DNA of 55,510 nucleotides, taken from NCBI RefSeq assembly GCF_913020055.1, contig NZ_CAJWCF010000015.1, positions 1 to 55,510 of the forward strand, in the 5' to 3' direction. Under the pieces are notes generated by a model, which did not search any database, was not told the origin of the DNA, and was given only the letters and a program-made list of their open reading frames with translations. Positions within the stretch are counted from its first letter, which is position 1; each line of letters starts with the position of its first letter. The stretch is from an uncultured Paraglaciecola sp. Lineage in GTDB: Bacteria; Pseudomonadota; Gammaproteobacteria; Enterobacterales; Alteromonadaceae. The translations under genes were made by a program, and so were the position numbers. This document shows, piece after piece, positions 47,182 through 55,469 of the stretch.

Positions 47182-47195
47182 TTGGTTGTTATCAA
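47182..47195. promoter_or_regulatory. FNR/FixK-type box upstream of phosphofructokinase
   Basis: TTGGTTGTTATCAA has one mismatch to TTGAT-N4-ATCAA. Its centre is about 70 nt before the pfkA start. Confidence 0.5.
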
Positions 47196-47266
47196 CCTTG
47201 TTAGCATCAGTATTCATATTGTTTCAGTAACCCCTATCAATTAGAAATATAATGTCGAGGATTGTG

Positions 47267-47280
47267 TTGACTCAGATCAA
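47267..47280. promoter_or_regulatory. FNR/FixK-type box upstream of the beta-CASP nuclease
   Basis: TTGACTCAGATCAA has one mismatch to TTGAT-N4-ATCAA. Its centre is about 73 nt before the start at 47347. Confidence 0.62.
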
Positions 47281-47346
47281 GTTTTCCCAGAGTAGTTTAT
47301 GCTGAAATAGAATTTATATATTTTCCTTATGTAGGTTCATAAAATA

Positions 47347-48750
47347 ATGGCAACAGTTAAGTTTTTAGGTGCGGCACAAGAAGTCACAGGGTCGTGTCAC
47401 ATGTTTGAGGCGCCAGCCTTCGGTCGTATTCTATTTGATTGTGGAATGCATCAAGGTGGTAGTCGAGTGGATAGGGAGCAAAAAGAAACTTTTTTGTTTG
47501 ATCCTAAGACAATTGATGCTGTCATCCTGTCTCATGCTCACCTAGATCATAGTGGTATGTTACCCAAATTAGTACATGACGGTTATGACGGCCCTATTCA
47601 CTGTGCTGATGCCACTGCTGATTTATTACAAGTTATGTTATTAGATTCAGTGAGTATCTATTTAGGCGATTTACAACACGAAAATCGACGTCTTGCTCGC
47701 AAAGGCAAACCTTTAATAGAGCCTGAATATACAGAAGAAGACGTAATTAAAGCGCTGTCTTTGTGTCAATCACATCTTTATGAAACTGAATTTTCATTAT
47801 CTGCTGACGCCAGCATAAAATTTCATGATGCCGGACATATTTTAGGCTCCGCAATGATTGAGCTTTCTTTTAGTGATAAAGGAAAAGATAAGAAAGTCGT
47901 TTTCTCTGGAGATTTAGGTAACAAAAGTGCGGTTTTAATGAATGACCCTACAGTGCTGAACAAAGCTGATTTAGTTTTGATGGAAGGTACTTATGGCGAT
48001 CGTAATCACCGACCAATAGAAGATACTGTTTCTCAGTTAAAAGATATATTACATGATACCCAAGAACGTGGGGGCAATATCATGATCCCCGCATTTGCAG
48101 TGGGTCGCACCCAAGAATTGTTGTTTTATCTAGGCCAGTTACATAGAGAAGGGTTATTAGATAACTGGCAAGTGATACTAGACAGCCCTATGGCAATAGA
48201 AGTGACTAAAGTATATGACCGCTGGTTTGAATCTCTTGATAGCCTTGAAATAGAGCAAGCGACACCTAACGCGCACTCTATTATTAAAGACTTTATTCCA
48301 CGTCTGTTTTTGTCTGTTTCCCCAGAAAACTCCATTGCTATTAACAATATAACTAAAGGCGCGCTGATTATAGCTGGCAGCGGCATGTGTACTGGAGGCC
48401 GTATTAGCCATCACTTTAAACAACGAATTTGGGATTCACGGAATACAATCATTTTCTGTGGTTATCAAGCCAAAGGGACCTTGGGTCGTTTATTAGTAGA
48501 CGGCAAAGAAAATATTAAATTATTCAACGAGACCTATTTAGTAAGATCCCAAATCGAAACTTTAGGTGGTTTTTCGGCCCATGCGGGGCAACAAGAACTA
48601 ATGGATTGGGTCTCTAACTTTGATGATTCCGCCAGAATAGTATTGGTGCATGGAGATCCTGAAGCTCTCGAAGTGTTGTCACAAAGACTATGGAAAGAAA
48701 AAAATATTGCTACGGACATCCCACCAATTGGTCATTGTATTGCCTTCTAA
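47347..48750 (+). CDS. MBL-fold beta-CASP ribonuclease
   Basis: A 467-residue metallo-beta-lactamase of the CPSF73/RNase J-like group. Zinc ligands lie in LSHAHLDHSG (H63, H65, D67, H68), with H in HDAGHILGSAM and D in FSGDLGN. The beta-CASP part ends with MEGTYGDR, GSGMCTGGRISHH and FSAHAGQQEL. It is expected to cut or trim RNA in the cytoplasm. Homologues often sit with FNR-regulated stress genes. Confidence 0.9.
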   Translation: MATVKFLGAAQEVTGSCHMFEAPAFGRILFDCGMHQGGSRVDREQKETFLFDPKTIDAVILSHAHLDHSGMLPKLVHDGYDGPIHCADATADLLQVMLLDSVSIYLGDLQHENRRLARKGKPLIEPEYTEEDVIKALSLCQSHLYETEFSLSADASIKFHDAGHILGSAMIELSFSDKGKDKKVVFSGDLGNKSAVLMNDPTVLNKADLVLMEGTYGDRNHRPIEDTVSQLKDILHDTQERGGNIMIPAFAVGRTQELLFYLGQLHREGLLDNWQVILDSPMAIEVTKVYDRWFESLDSLEIEQATPNAHSIIKDFIPRLFLSVSPENSIAINNITKGALIIAGSGMCTGGRISHHFKQRIWDSRNTIIFCGYQAKGTLGRLLVDGKENIKLFNETYLVRSQIETLGGFSAHAGQQELMDWVSNFDDSARIVLVHGDPEALEVLSQRLWKEKNIATDIPPIGHCIAF

Positions 48751-48811
48751 CAACCAAGGTTAACAATGGATAGTACACATTAAATGATACGCAGCGTTTA
48801 GCGAGCAATTG

Positions 48812-48825
48812 TTGATTCAGATCAA
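48812..48825. promoter_or_regulatory. FNR/FixK-type box upstream of the GNAT gene
   Basis: TTGATTCAGATCAA is a perfect match to TTGAT-N4-ATCAA. Its centre is about 132 nt before the GNAT start, which suggests a longer leader or a start further upstream. Confidence 0.7.
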
Positions 48826-48950
48826 AATCCAAAAATCATTACAAATTATGCTGGGCAAACTGACCCAGTAACAGAATATATGTGTTTAGGTTGCTCAGTG
48901 AAATAAGCAAATAAATTAACAGCGATTAAATGTACTAAGAGGCGATTTTG

Positions 48951-49475
48951 ATGAATAACTTGGAAGTTGGAAATTCTAAAGAGTGTGAGTTGGATGGAAA
49001 GCAAATAACAATTCGTCCAATAAGTATAGAAGATATGTCTTTGGAGCATGATTTTATTGATCACCTTTCACCTGAGACTAAACATTATCGCTTCTTCGGT
49101 GCGATTAATAATGTATCAGACAAAATGTTAAAGAGTTTGTGTGATGTTGACGGTAAAAACTCTATGGCTTTTATTGCCACCGAGTTAGTTAATGAACAAG
49201 AAACAGAAATTGGTGTTTGTCGCTATGTGTTAACTGAGAAACCGAATATATACGAATTAGCCTTAACAATAGCAGACAAATGGCAACATAAAGGTTTGGG
49301 GAAATTGTTAATGAACGAGCTAATAGATTATGCCAAAAGCCATGGTGTAAAATGGATTTACTCAGTTGAATTGGCAGATAATTCTTTTATGCGTTCTTTA
49401 TCTAAAGAACTAGGTATGAAACTAAAAACCGATCCTGATGACCACCATCAAGTGATTTACACCTTAGAACTTTAG
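48951..49475 (+). CDS. GNAT-family N-acetyltransferase
   Basis: A 174-residue acetyltransferase domain. The acetyl-CoA loop is in KWQHKGLGKLLMNEL (about 119-133), after the strand EIGVCRYVL. The wording resembles the GNAT module of Pat-type protein acetyltransferases. A role in acetylating the acetyl-CoA synthetase is possible, because that enzyme has the target Lys motif. ATG at 48951 (AGAGG before) is used; a TTG 3 nt earlier also opens the frame. Confidence 0.85.
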   Translation: MNNLEVGNSKECELDGKQITIRPISIEDMSLEHDFIDHLSPETKHYRFFGAINNVSDKMLKSLCDVDGKNSMAFIATELVNEQETEIGVCRYVLTEKPNIYELALTIADKWQHKGLGKLLMNELIDYAKSHGVKWIYSVELADNSFMRSLSKELGMKLKTDPDDHHQVIYTLEL

Positions 49476-49613
49476 CTTCCATGTGAGCAATAATGTTGGT
49501 TAATCAATTTTCTAGTCCTCAAAAACGCGTTTTGAATTATTTAGTAAATTGATTAACGTTAGGTTTAGGCAAAGACTGTTAATTACCCTAAGACTGAGTG
49601 TTAGTTTAGGGAT

Positions 49614-49627
49614 TTGATTAGAGTCAA
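49614..49627. promoter_or_regulatory. FNR/FixK-type box upstream of the small coiled-coil gene
   Basis: TTGATTAGAGTCAA has one mismatch to TTGAT-N4-ATCAA. Its centre is about 53 nt before the ATG at 49674. Confidence 0.55.
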
Positions 49628-49673
49628 ACTTAATTATCTATTCAACAAATACGACAAGATTGAAGGCAACAGT

Positions 49674-49952
49674 ATGAAAAATGACATTACAGAAACAGCA
49701 AAAATAGAAATTGAAAAAATAGTAGAACAAGTTAAGCAGGAAAGGGATGAAATGATACTAAAAGCTCATCTTTTTAAAGCTGAAGCGAAAGATGAGTGGG
49801 CTAAAGTGGATAAAGAATGGGAGCATTTGAAATCTAAGTCGGAGCAGGTAGGTAAAGAAGCCAAAGGGGCATCAGGAGATGTATCTGCTGCTGCTAAACT
49901 TCTGGGTGAAGAAATAATAAAAAGCTTTAAACGTATACGTAAAACTCTCTAA
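49674..49952 (+). CDS. Small coiled-coil protein of unknown function
   Basis: A 92-residue charged helical protein (KIEIEKIVEQVKQERDEMIL..., then ...AKDEWAKVDKEWEHLKSK). No membrane segment. The ATG at 49674 follows AAGG; a TTG-started version from 49614 would place the FNR box inside the coding region and is rejected. It resembles small helical proteins seen in low-oxygen gene clusters, though I cannot name the family. Confidence 0.75.
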   Translation: MKNDITETAKIEIEKIVEQVKQERDEMILKAHLFKAEAKDEWAKVDKEWEHLKSKSEQVGKEAKGASGDVSAAAKLLGEEIIKSFKRIRKTL

Positions 49953-50035
49953 GTTTTGCCCAGTTACTTTTAAAAAGTGTGAATTCATCTTAGTGGATCG
50001 GCACTTAACCTAAGAATCAGTAAAAATACAATCCC

Positions 50036-50073
50036 CGGCTAATTTATCTTTGATTACAAAGACTAATTAGCCG
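50036..50073. terminator. Bidirectional hairpin terminator
   Basis: CGGCTAATT and AATTAGCCG form a 9-bp outer stem, and CTTTG/CAAAG an inner one. It lies between the convergent coiled-coil gene and the sulfatase remnant. Confidence 0.6.
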
Positions 50074-50131
50074 CGAATTTTGAAACAACCTACAAATCCT
50101 ACAATGACAAAATCGGCTAGATTGGTTGCAG

Positions 50132-50929
50132 TTATTCGTAATAATACCACTCATTTTCATAAGCCAAACTACCCCATAGAACATGAGCTAGCGCGATATC
50201 TGATAAGCTTTCATTGAGTTTATTTGGAGCCAGTGTTTTATCCGCAAAATCATACATAAAATTACTCGGAGCTTTTTGCGGTTGAAGTATTGTTACTTCA
50301 TCACCTTGCATATAGGCAAAGTTCTCAGCATATTGCGTCATGGCTCGCCCAGATGCGTTAGCGCTATTTAGGTCATGCCCCAACATTGGTGAATTATTTT
50401 CTATGCCCATTAAAGACAGTAGTGTAGGTGCTAAATCAATTTGACTAACGACTCTTTCATCGGAATAGTTGTTCTTTTCAGAATTTAGAATCACACCTGG
50501 AATATGAAAGTTTTTGATTGGTACTAGGTCACTTCCCAAAGCTCTAGCATCGTGATCTGCGACTACAAGAAATACTGTATCTTTCCAATAGTCTCGTGTT
50601 TTTGCGATCTTGATAAACTTACCTAAAGCATAATCAGCATATTGGATTGCTTTATGACGCATAAGTTCTTTTGTATCGTATTCTTCTAGTTGTTTATCAG
50701 TGTATTCAATGGGTGTAACAACACCATCTGGAATTTCAAATGGGTCATGATTACTTGAAGAAAAGATAAAACTAAAAAATGGCTTATCGTTATTATGAAG
50801 TGCAGTTAATTCAATATCTGCTTGATTGAATAAATCCTCATCACAGGCTCCCCACGATGCCACAAACTGTGGGTCAATAATATCCTTAAAATCTACAATA
50901 TCCGTGTCGCGAATATACAGTGGAAGCAA
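50132..50929 (-). pseudogene. Sulfatase (LtaS-type alkaline phosphatase superfamily), C-terminal half only
   Basis: A frame of about 265 codons matching the back half of LtaS-like sulfatases: DPQFVASWGACDEDLF, SSNHDPFEIPDG, FLVVADHDAR with the metal Asp-His, and HIPGVIL. The N-terminal half, with membrane helices and the catalytic Thr, is missing. The frame stays open upstream to a stop at 51017-51019, but those 30 codons (SSCHLLGDKQCHKFARN) do not look like the family. Its only start is a TTG. It looks like a remnant of a deletion or replacement and is unlikely to be active. Confidence 0.8.
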
Positions 50930-51016
50930 AAATTGGTGGTAATTCCGAGCAAATTTATGGCACTGCTTGTCGCCAAGCAGATGGCAGCTGGATAGTTCAG
51001 AGTTATTGATGCGAAC

Positions 51017-51709
51017 TCAGTTTTCAACTGAGCCTTGCAAATACCGTAAAATCCTCTGTGTAATTACTGGACTAGTAAGCCCCACTTTTTTGGCTAATGA
51101 AATTGCGGCATCACTTTGCATATTGTGGTCGTTGGCCATATGAATCGCTAACCATGCGCTCGCGCGATTACCACTGGAGCAATGCATTAAGATTTTCTTA
51201 TCTTTATGCTGTTGCACCAGTTCGCTGATTTGATTAATGATATCTGGATCAAAGCTTTCACCGGAGGCGGATATTGGAAGGTTGTAATAATTTAGTCCAG
51301 CTTGATTTACCGCCTTTTTTTCATCCCAAGTTACTTCGCGATGATCTCGTAAATTGATCACCAACTCTATGCCTTTTTCACGGGCAATATCAAAGGTTTC
51401 AGAGTCAGGCTGGGAAGTGATATACAAATGCTTAATCCCAACTACCTTTTTTGCTGCGCCCCAAGTTTCAGGCTGACACACTTGAAACTGTTCATTTCCA
51501 GTTTCTAACGTGTCATTCGTCATCTTAACAACAGCGCAAGTTGCTCCCAACCAAGCTTCGTGATCATCCTTGTCCATCGTTTTTGAATCTGCACTGAAAA
51601 GCTGAGCGCATCCACTAAGAGCCAATAAAAATAGGTAGATAGCGAAGTAGGGCATCCAACTTGGTTTTGGATTATTTATCTTTGTTTTGAACATAATCTT
51701 TAATCTCAT
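51017..51709 (-). CDS. Phosphatase/sulfurtransferase-like lipoprotein (C-x4-R active site)
   Basis: A 230-residue protein with a signal peptide ending in lipobox LSGC (Cys34). The later domain (about 88-225) is of the DSP/Blh type: GIELVINLRDHRE, then LMHCSSGNRASAW with C177 and R182. The spacing C-x4-R is that of rhodanese and the TIGR01244 group, not the classic C-x5-R of phosphatases. It faces the periplasm. A perfect FNR-type box is centred about 59 nt upstream. An internal Met (sixth codon) is an alternative start. Confidence 0.8.
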   Translation of the reverse strand: MRLKIMFKTKINNPKPSWMPYFAIYLFLLALSGCAQLFSADSKTMDKDDHEAWLGATCAVVKMTNDTLETGNEQFQVCQPETWGAAKKVVGIKHLYITSQPDSETFDIAREKGIELVINLRDHREVTWDEKKAVNQAGLNYYNLPISASGESFDPDIINQISELVQQHKDKKILMHCSSGNRASAWLAIHMANDHNMQSDAAISLAKKVGLTSPVITQRILRYLQGSVEN

Positions 51710-51761
51710 AAAATTTCGTTTAATTACTTAGACAAGAGTACCCAGAAATAGTCAATCAAAT

Positions 51762-51775
51762 TTGATCCGTATCAA
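51762..51775. promoter_or_regulatory. FNR/FixK-type box between the phosphatase-like and SAP-like genes
   Basis: TTGATCCGTATCAA is a perfect match to TTGAT-N4-ATCAA. The centre is about 59 nt from the minus-strand gene start and about 71 nt from the plus-strand one, so it could serve both. Confidence 0.75.
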
Positions 51776-51839
51776 CAAGTATAAAAATTAAACAATTCAT
51801 AATAGGCACTCTTTATTCAATCGTTTAAAAGTAGGTCTT

Positions 51840-52043
51840 ATGAACGTCAAGGAAATCACCAAAATTGCGAAAAGTCGTGGAATAAAACCAGGAAGATTAA
51901 ATAAAACATTACTTATTCGGACTATACAATTAGAAGAAGGGAATTTTGACTGTTATGGCACGGCCTATAGTGAAGAGTGTGACCAGCACCAATGTAGTTG
52001 GCGTAAAGACTGTTTAGGTCAAACAAAACAAGTTAAGCATTAA
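51840..52043 (+). CDS. Small SAP-like protein with Cys-rich tail
   Basis: A 67-residue protein. Residues 1-35 (VKEITKIAKSRGIKPGRLNK) resemble the SAP or Rho N-terminal helix-extended-helix nucleic-acid-binding motif. The second half has four Cys (NFDCYGTAY, EECDQHQCSW, KDCLG) that could hold zinc. This short type recurs in gammaproteobacteria; its function is not known to me. AGG lies 8 nt before the ATG. Confidence 0.82.
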   Translation: MNVKEITKIAKSRGIKPGRLNKTLLIRTIQLEEGNFDCYGTAYSEECDQHQCSWRKDCLGQTKQVKH

Positions 52044-52077
52044 AATGCAAAGACGACAAAAATAGAGAGCAGACTTT

Positions 52078-52548
52078 ATGTCGATTAAATGTGAACTCAC
52101 AGAGCTTAAGTCCCAATCAAGTTTAACTATTCGTCTTAGAACATCCGCTGAAGATTTGCCGGACGTTTATGCCAACGGATATGCTGATATCGCAAAGTAT
52201 CTGGAAGAATGTGATGCAGAACCTGCTGGGCCTGCTTTTGCAATATATTACAGTCTTGATTTGCGGGACTTGGATGTGGAATTTGGTTTTACTGTATCGA
52301 GTAGTTTAAAAGGAATAGATAACATTCGACCCAGTCAAACACCTAATGGTAAATCCGTAACTTGTTTGCATATTGGTCCCTATAGCGATGTCGAACCTTC
52401 GTATCGTGCACTCACAGAATGGCTCAAAGATTACGGTTATGAATCAGCAGGTATCGCCTATGAAGTGTACTTAAATGATCCTATTGTAACCGAGCCAGAT
52501 AAATTAAAAACTCAAGTTTATGAGTTGATTAGGACTATTGAATTGTAG
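52078..52548 (+). CDS. GyrI-like effector-binding domain protein
   Basis: A 156-residue protein with the SOUL/GyrI fold wording: GYADIAKYLEECDAEPAGPAF, FGFTVSS and VTCLHIGPYSDV near 99-110. Such proteins bind small hydrophobic ligands or DNA gyrase. It is 35 nt after the SAP-like gene and may be cotranscribed. Confidence 0.85.
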   Translation: MSIKCELTELKSQSSLTIRLRTSAEDLPDVYANGYADIAKYLEECDAEPAGPAFAIYYSLDLRDLDVEFGFTVSSSLKGIDNIRPSQTPNGKSVTCLHIGPYSDVEPSYRALTEWLKDYGYESAGIAYEVYLNDPIVTEPDKLKTQVYELIRTIEL

Positions 52549-52815
52549 CGTTTAATCAAGATGATGAAAAAGATATTACAAAATCGTAATCATGTTGCTT
52601 GTATCATCTATAGGTGCGGTGATTATAGATTAGTTCGCTGTTACTTTTTCACGGCAAGTAATGAATATTTTTTCATTGTCGATATACTGTCTAAATAAAG
52701 GAATACCTACATGGGTTCCTATAATGTATATTATGTTAAATTGAGTATTTTATGATAATAACAACTAAGTTACCGCAATCCTTGATTCTAGACGACCAGG
52801 GTCAGTAGTAAATAT

Positions 52816-53181
52816 ATGCTTGGTGGTAACTCCCGTACTGATAAAGTAGAAACGATTAAGAAACTGATCCGACAGAATAACTATAAAAATTCTGAGAAGA
52901 TCTATGAGCAATGCATGAGCTTTGGTATTAGTGTCAACCTCGTTTCTTTAAAGCGTTTTACTGAAAAGCTAGAACTACTAGATAGATCTGAGCGTTCTAG
53001 GCGTATAGATAAGTTACATCGTGAGACAAACGAAGGCCCCGCGATGATGACTTACGAACAAGTTAAACACAGGGAAACAGAAATCACATTCGAGTTAGGT
53101 GAGCTTAAGATTAAAGAAAACAGATTGATGGAAGAACTCACAAAAATAAATAAAGTATTAGACTCTAAAGAATTCAACTAA
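52816..53181 (+). CDS. Conserved-looking helical protein of unknown function
   Basis: A 121-residue basic protein. The first 60 residues (ETIKKLIRQNNYKNSEKIYEQCMSFGI...) suggest two helical hairpins, and the end (ITFELGELKIKENRLMEELTKI) a coiled coil. No ribosome site stands out. About 270 nt of upstream DNA hold no other gene. I do not recognise the family. Confidence 0.6.
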   Translation: MLGGNSRTDKVETIKKLIRQNNYKNSEKIYEQCMSFGISVNLVSLKRFTEKLELLDRSERSRRIDKLHRETNEGPAMMTYEQVKHRETEITFELGELKIKENRLMEELTKINKVLDSKEFN

Positions 53182-53284
53182 ATACATTCCTTGTTAACTT
53201 TCTATAACCTTTACGTTGTTCACCTAGCTTTCCTTAATAAAATTGTTACCATAATAGTTACTTCATTTTATTCATAGAGTTCAT

Positions 53285-54862
53285 ATGGAATTCGCTTTTA
53301 TCCTTATAGCATTCATCTGTGGTTTAGGCCTTAAATTGGTTGGATTACCACCCTTAATTGGTTATTTGATTGCCGGTTTTGCGTTGAATTATCTTGGTTT
53401 TCAGTCTTCAGATGGATTACAAACCATTGCCAATTTGGGCATTACGTTAATGTTATTTACCATTGGTTTAAAACTCAATATACGTGATTTGTACAAAAAG
53501 GAAGTCTGGTTAGGCAGTATTTGCCACGCTGTTGTATGGATATCACTAATTAATCTACTGTTATTCGCTTTAACTTGGGTTGGTTTAGCTGCCTTTGCTG
53601 ATTTAGATTGGTCGACTCAAGCCCTACTCGCTTTTTCATTAAGCTTTAGTAGTACTGTGTGTATTGTAAAAATTCTGGAGGAAAGTGGTGAAATCAAAAC
53701 TCGGCATGGCAAGTTAGCCATCGGTGTATTGATTATGCAGGACATTATCGCGGTGTTGTTTTTGGTCATCGCTACTGGAAAAGTCCCATCAATATGGGCA
53801 TTACTCCTTTTATTACTATTTTTTGTAAAACCCCTATGGACTATGGTTTTAGAGCGTGTAGGTCATGGTGAATTACTTATATTATCAGGCTTTTTGTTTG
53901 CGTTTGGTGGCTATGAACTATTTGAATTGGTAGGAATAAAAGGTGATCTCGGCGCTTTGATTGTGGGAATGTTTATAGCAACGCATGTTAAATCGGCGGA
54001 AATGTCTAAAGCACTAATGAATTTTAAAGACATTTTTCTGGTGGGTTTTTTCCTAACAATTGGCTTTAGTGCGCTCCCTACCCTCGATTTAACACTTACC
54101 GCTCTATTGCTTTGTTTGTTTATTCCAATCAAATTTGTTTTGTTCTTTGGGTTATTTACGCTATTAAAATTACGGGCTCGCACCAGTTATTTGGCGAGTT
54201 TGGTATTATCTAACTACAGTGAATTTGGGCTAATCGTTGTAGCTTTGTTGGTAAGCTTAGGTTGGTTGAGTGCACAGTGGTTAGTGGTATTAGCGTTGGC
54301 GGTTTCGTTCTCTTTCGTATTAACGGGCTTAGCTTATAAAACGTCACATAATCAATATACAAAATATAAAGACCGGCTTAAATCTTTTGAAAGCCCACAT
54401 CGATTAATTGAGGATGTTTACGTTCAACCGGTTGGCGCTACTATAATTGTAATTGGTTTAGGGCGAGTAGGAAAAGGTGCTTATTCATCTCTAAATAGCA
54501 TGGTAGGTAAAAAAGTATGGGGAATGGACGCAGATCCTACGCGAATAGAAGCTCTAACCAAAGTGGGTTATCAGGCCATGGTTGGAGACGGTGAGGACGT
54601 TGATTTATGGGAAAATATGGATTTAAGCCAGATACAACTCATTCTAATGGCCCTACCTTCAATTGAAGATATCTGTAACATCACAGAACAACTGCAACAC
54701 GCTAATTATACGGGAAAAATTGCTTCTATTGCTCGTTATGAAGATCAAATACAACCATTGATTGATGCAGGTTCTGATAAAGTGTTTAACTTCTTTACCG
54801 AGGCAGGAACAGGTTTTGCTGAAGAAAGTCTGCAATTATTACCTGAACATTCAAGGTCTTAA
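53285..54862 (+). CDS. Monovalent cation:proton antiporter CPA2 with TrkA-N domain
   Basis: A 525-residue Kef/YbaL-type protein. Residues 1-355 form about twelve membrane helices; the ion-site helix has LMFTIGLKLN, and MQDIIAVLFL has the Asp. Residues about 380-520 are a TrkA-N (RCK) domain with IIVIGLGRVGKGAY and a MDADPTRIEAL strand end (Asp, NAD-type). It likely exchanges K+ or Na+ for H+, gated by nucleotide. Its place on an island with an N-ATPase would suit ion homeostasis. Confidence 0.88.
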   Translation: MEFAFILIAFICGLGLKLVGLPPLIGYLIAGFALNYLGFQSSDGLQTIANLGITLMLFTIGLKLNIRDLYKKEVWLGSICHAVVWISLINLLLFALTWVGLAAFADLDWSTQALLAFSLSFSSTVCIVKILEESGEIKTRHGKLAIGVLIMQDIIAVLFLVIATGKVPSIWALLLLLLFFVKPLWTMVLERVGHGELLILSGFLFAFGGYELFELVGIKGDLGALIVGMFIATHVKSAEMSKALMNFKDIFLVGFFLTIGFSALPTLDLTLTALLLCLFIPIKFVLFFGLFTLLKLRARTSYLASLVLSNYSEFGLIVVALLVSLGWLSAQWLVVLALAVSFSFVLTGLAYKTSHNQYTKYKDRLKSFESPHRLIEDVYVQPVGATIIVIGLGRVGKGAYSSLNSMVGKKVWGMDADPTRIEALTKVGYQAMVGDGEDVDLWENMDLSQIQLILMALPSIEDICNITEQLQHANYTGKIASIARYEDQIQPLIDAGSDKVFNFFTEAGTGFAEESLQLLPEHSRS

Positions 54863-54872
54863 TCGAGATCAA
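54859..54872. promoter_or_regulatory. FNR/FixK-type box upstream of the bacterioferritin pair
   Basis: TTAATCGAGATCAA has one mismatch to TTGAT-N4-ATCAA. It overlaps the antiporter stop and its centre is about 129 nt before the bacterioferritin start. Confidence 0.45.
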
Positions 54873-54994
54873 AACAAGAATCGTTATCATTGTGTATCAC
54901 GTTGTTTTATATGATGTTTTTTGATTAATTTGTGGTTTTTCGATACACATAAGTCTATACTTTGCGTTATTAGATATACACATGGGTCCATCTT

Positions 54995-55468
54995 ATGAAA
55001 GGCGACAAACAAGTATTAGTTGTATTAAATGAAATACTTACCTTCGAACTTACCTCAATTAATCAGTATTTTTTACACGCACGTATGTACAAAAATTGGG
55101 GTTTAGAGAAACTTAATGGCGCTGCATATAAAAAATCCATAAAAGATATGAAGCAAGCCGATCAGTTAATAGAACGTATTCTATTCCTAGAAGGTTTACC
55201 TAATTTACAGATGTTGGGTAAATTAATGATTGGTGAAGAAACTAGTGAAATGCTGAATTGTGATATGGCGTTTCAGAACTCACAAATACCTTTATTAAAA
55301 AATGCGATTAAAATATGTGAAGAATCACAAGATTTTGTATCTCGAGATTTGTTTGAATCAATTTTAAAATACGAAGAAGATCATATTGATTGGATAGAAA
55401 CCCAGCAATATCAGATTACTCATTTGGGTATAAAGAACTATTTACAAAGCCAAGTAGAAGGGGATTAA
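54995..55468 (+). CDS. bfr: Bacterioferritin, haem-binding subunit with altered ferroxidase site
   Basis: A 157-residue Bfr that aligns gap-free with E. coli Bfr over the first 130 residues. The haem ligand M52 is kept. Of the ferroxidase residues, E18, E127 and H130 remain, but E51 is Asp, H54 is Gln and E94 is Gln. The centre is thus probably inactive and the subunit may work with the second Bfr that starts 2 nt after its stop, as in Neisseria and Magnetospirillum two-subunit bacterioferritins. Confidence 0.92.
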   Translation: MKGDKQVLVVLNEILTFELTSINQYFLHARMYKNWGLEKLNGAAYKKSIKDMKQADQLIERILFLEGLPNLQMLGKLMIGEETSEMLNCDMAFQNSQIPLLKNAIKICEESQDFVSRDLFESILKYEEDHIDWIETQQYQITHLGIKNYLQSQVEGD

Positions 55469-55469
55469 C

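Noticed and set aside
50132..51709. A phosphatase-sulfatase fusion, since both frames are in phase
   Set aside because: A TGA at 51017-51019 separates them, and the phosphatase-like protein ends naturally; phase agreement has a one in three chance.
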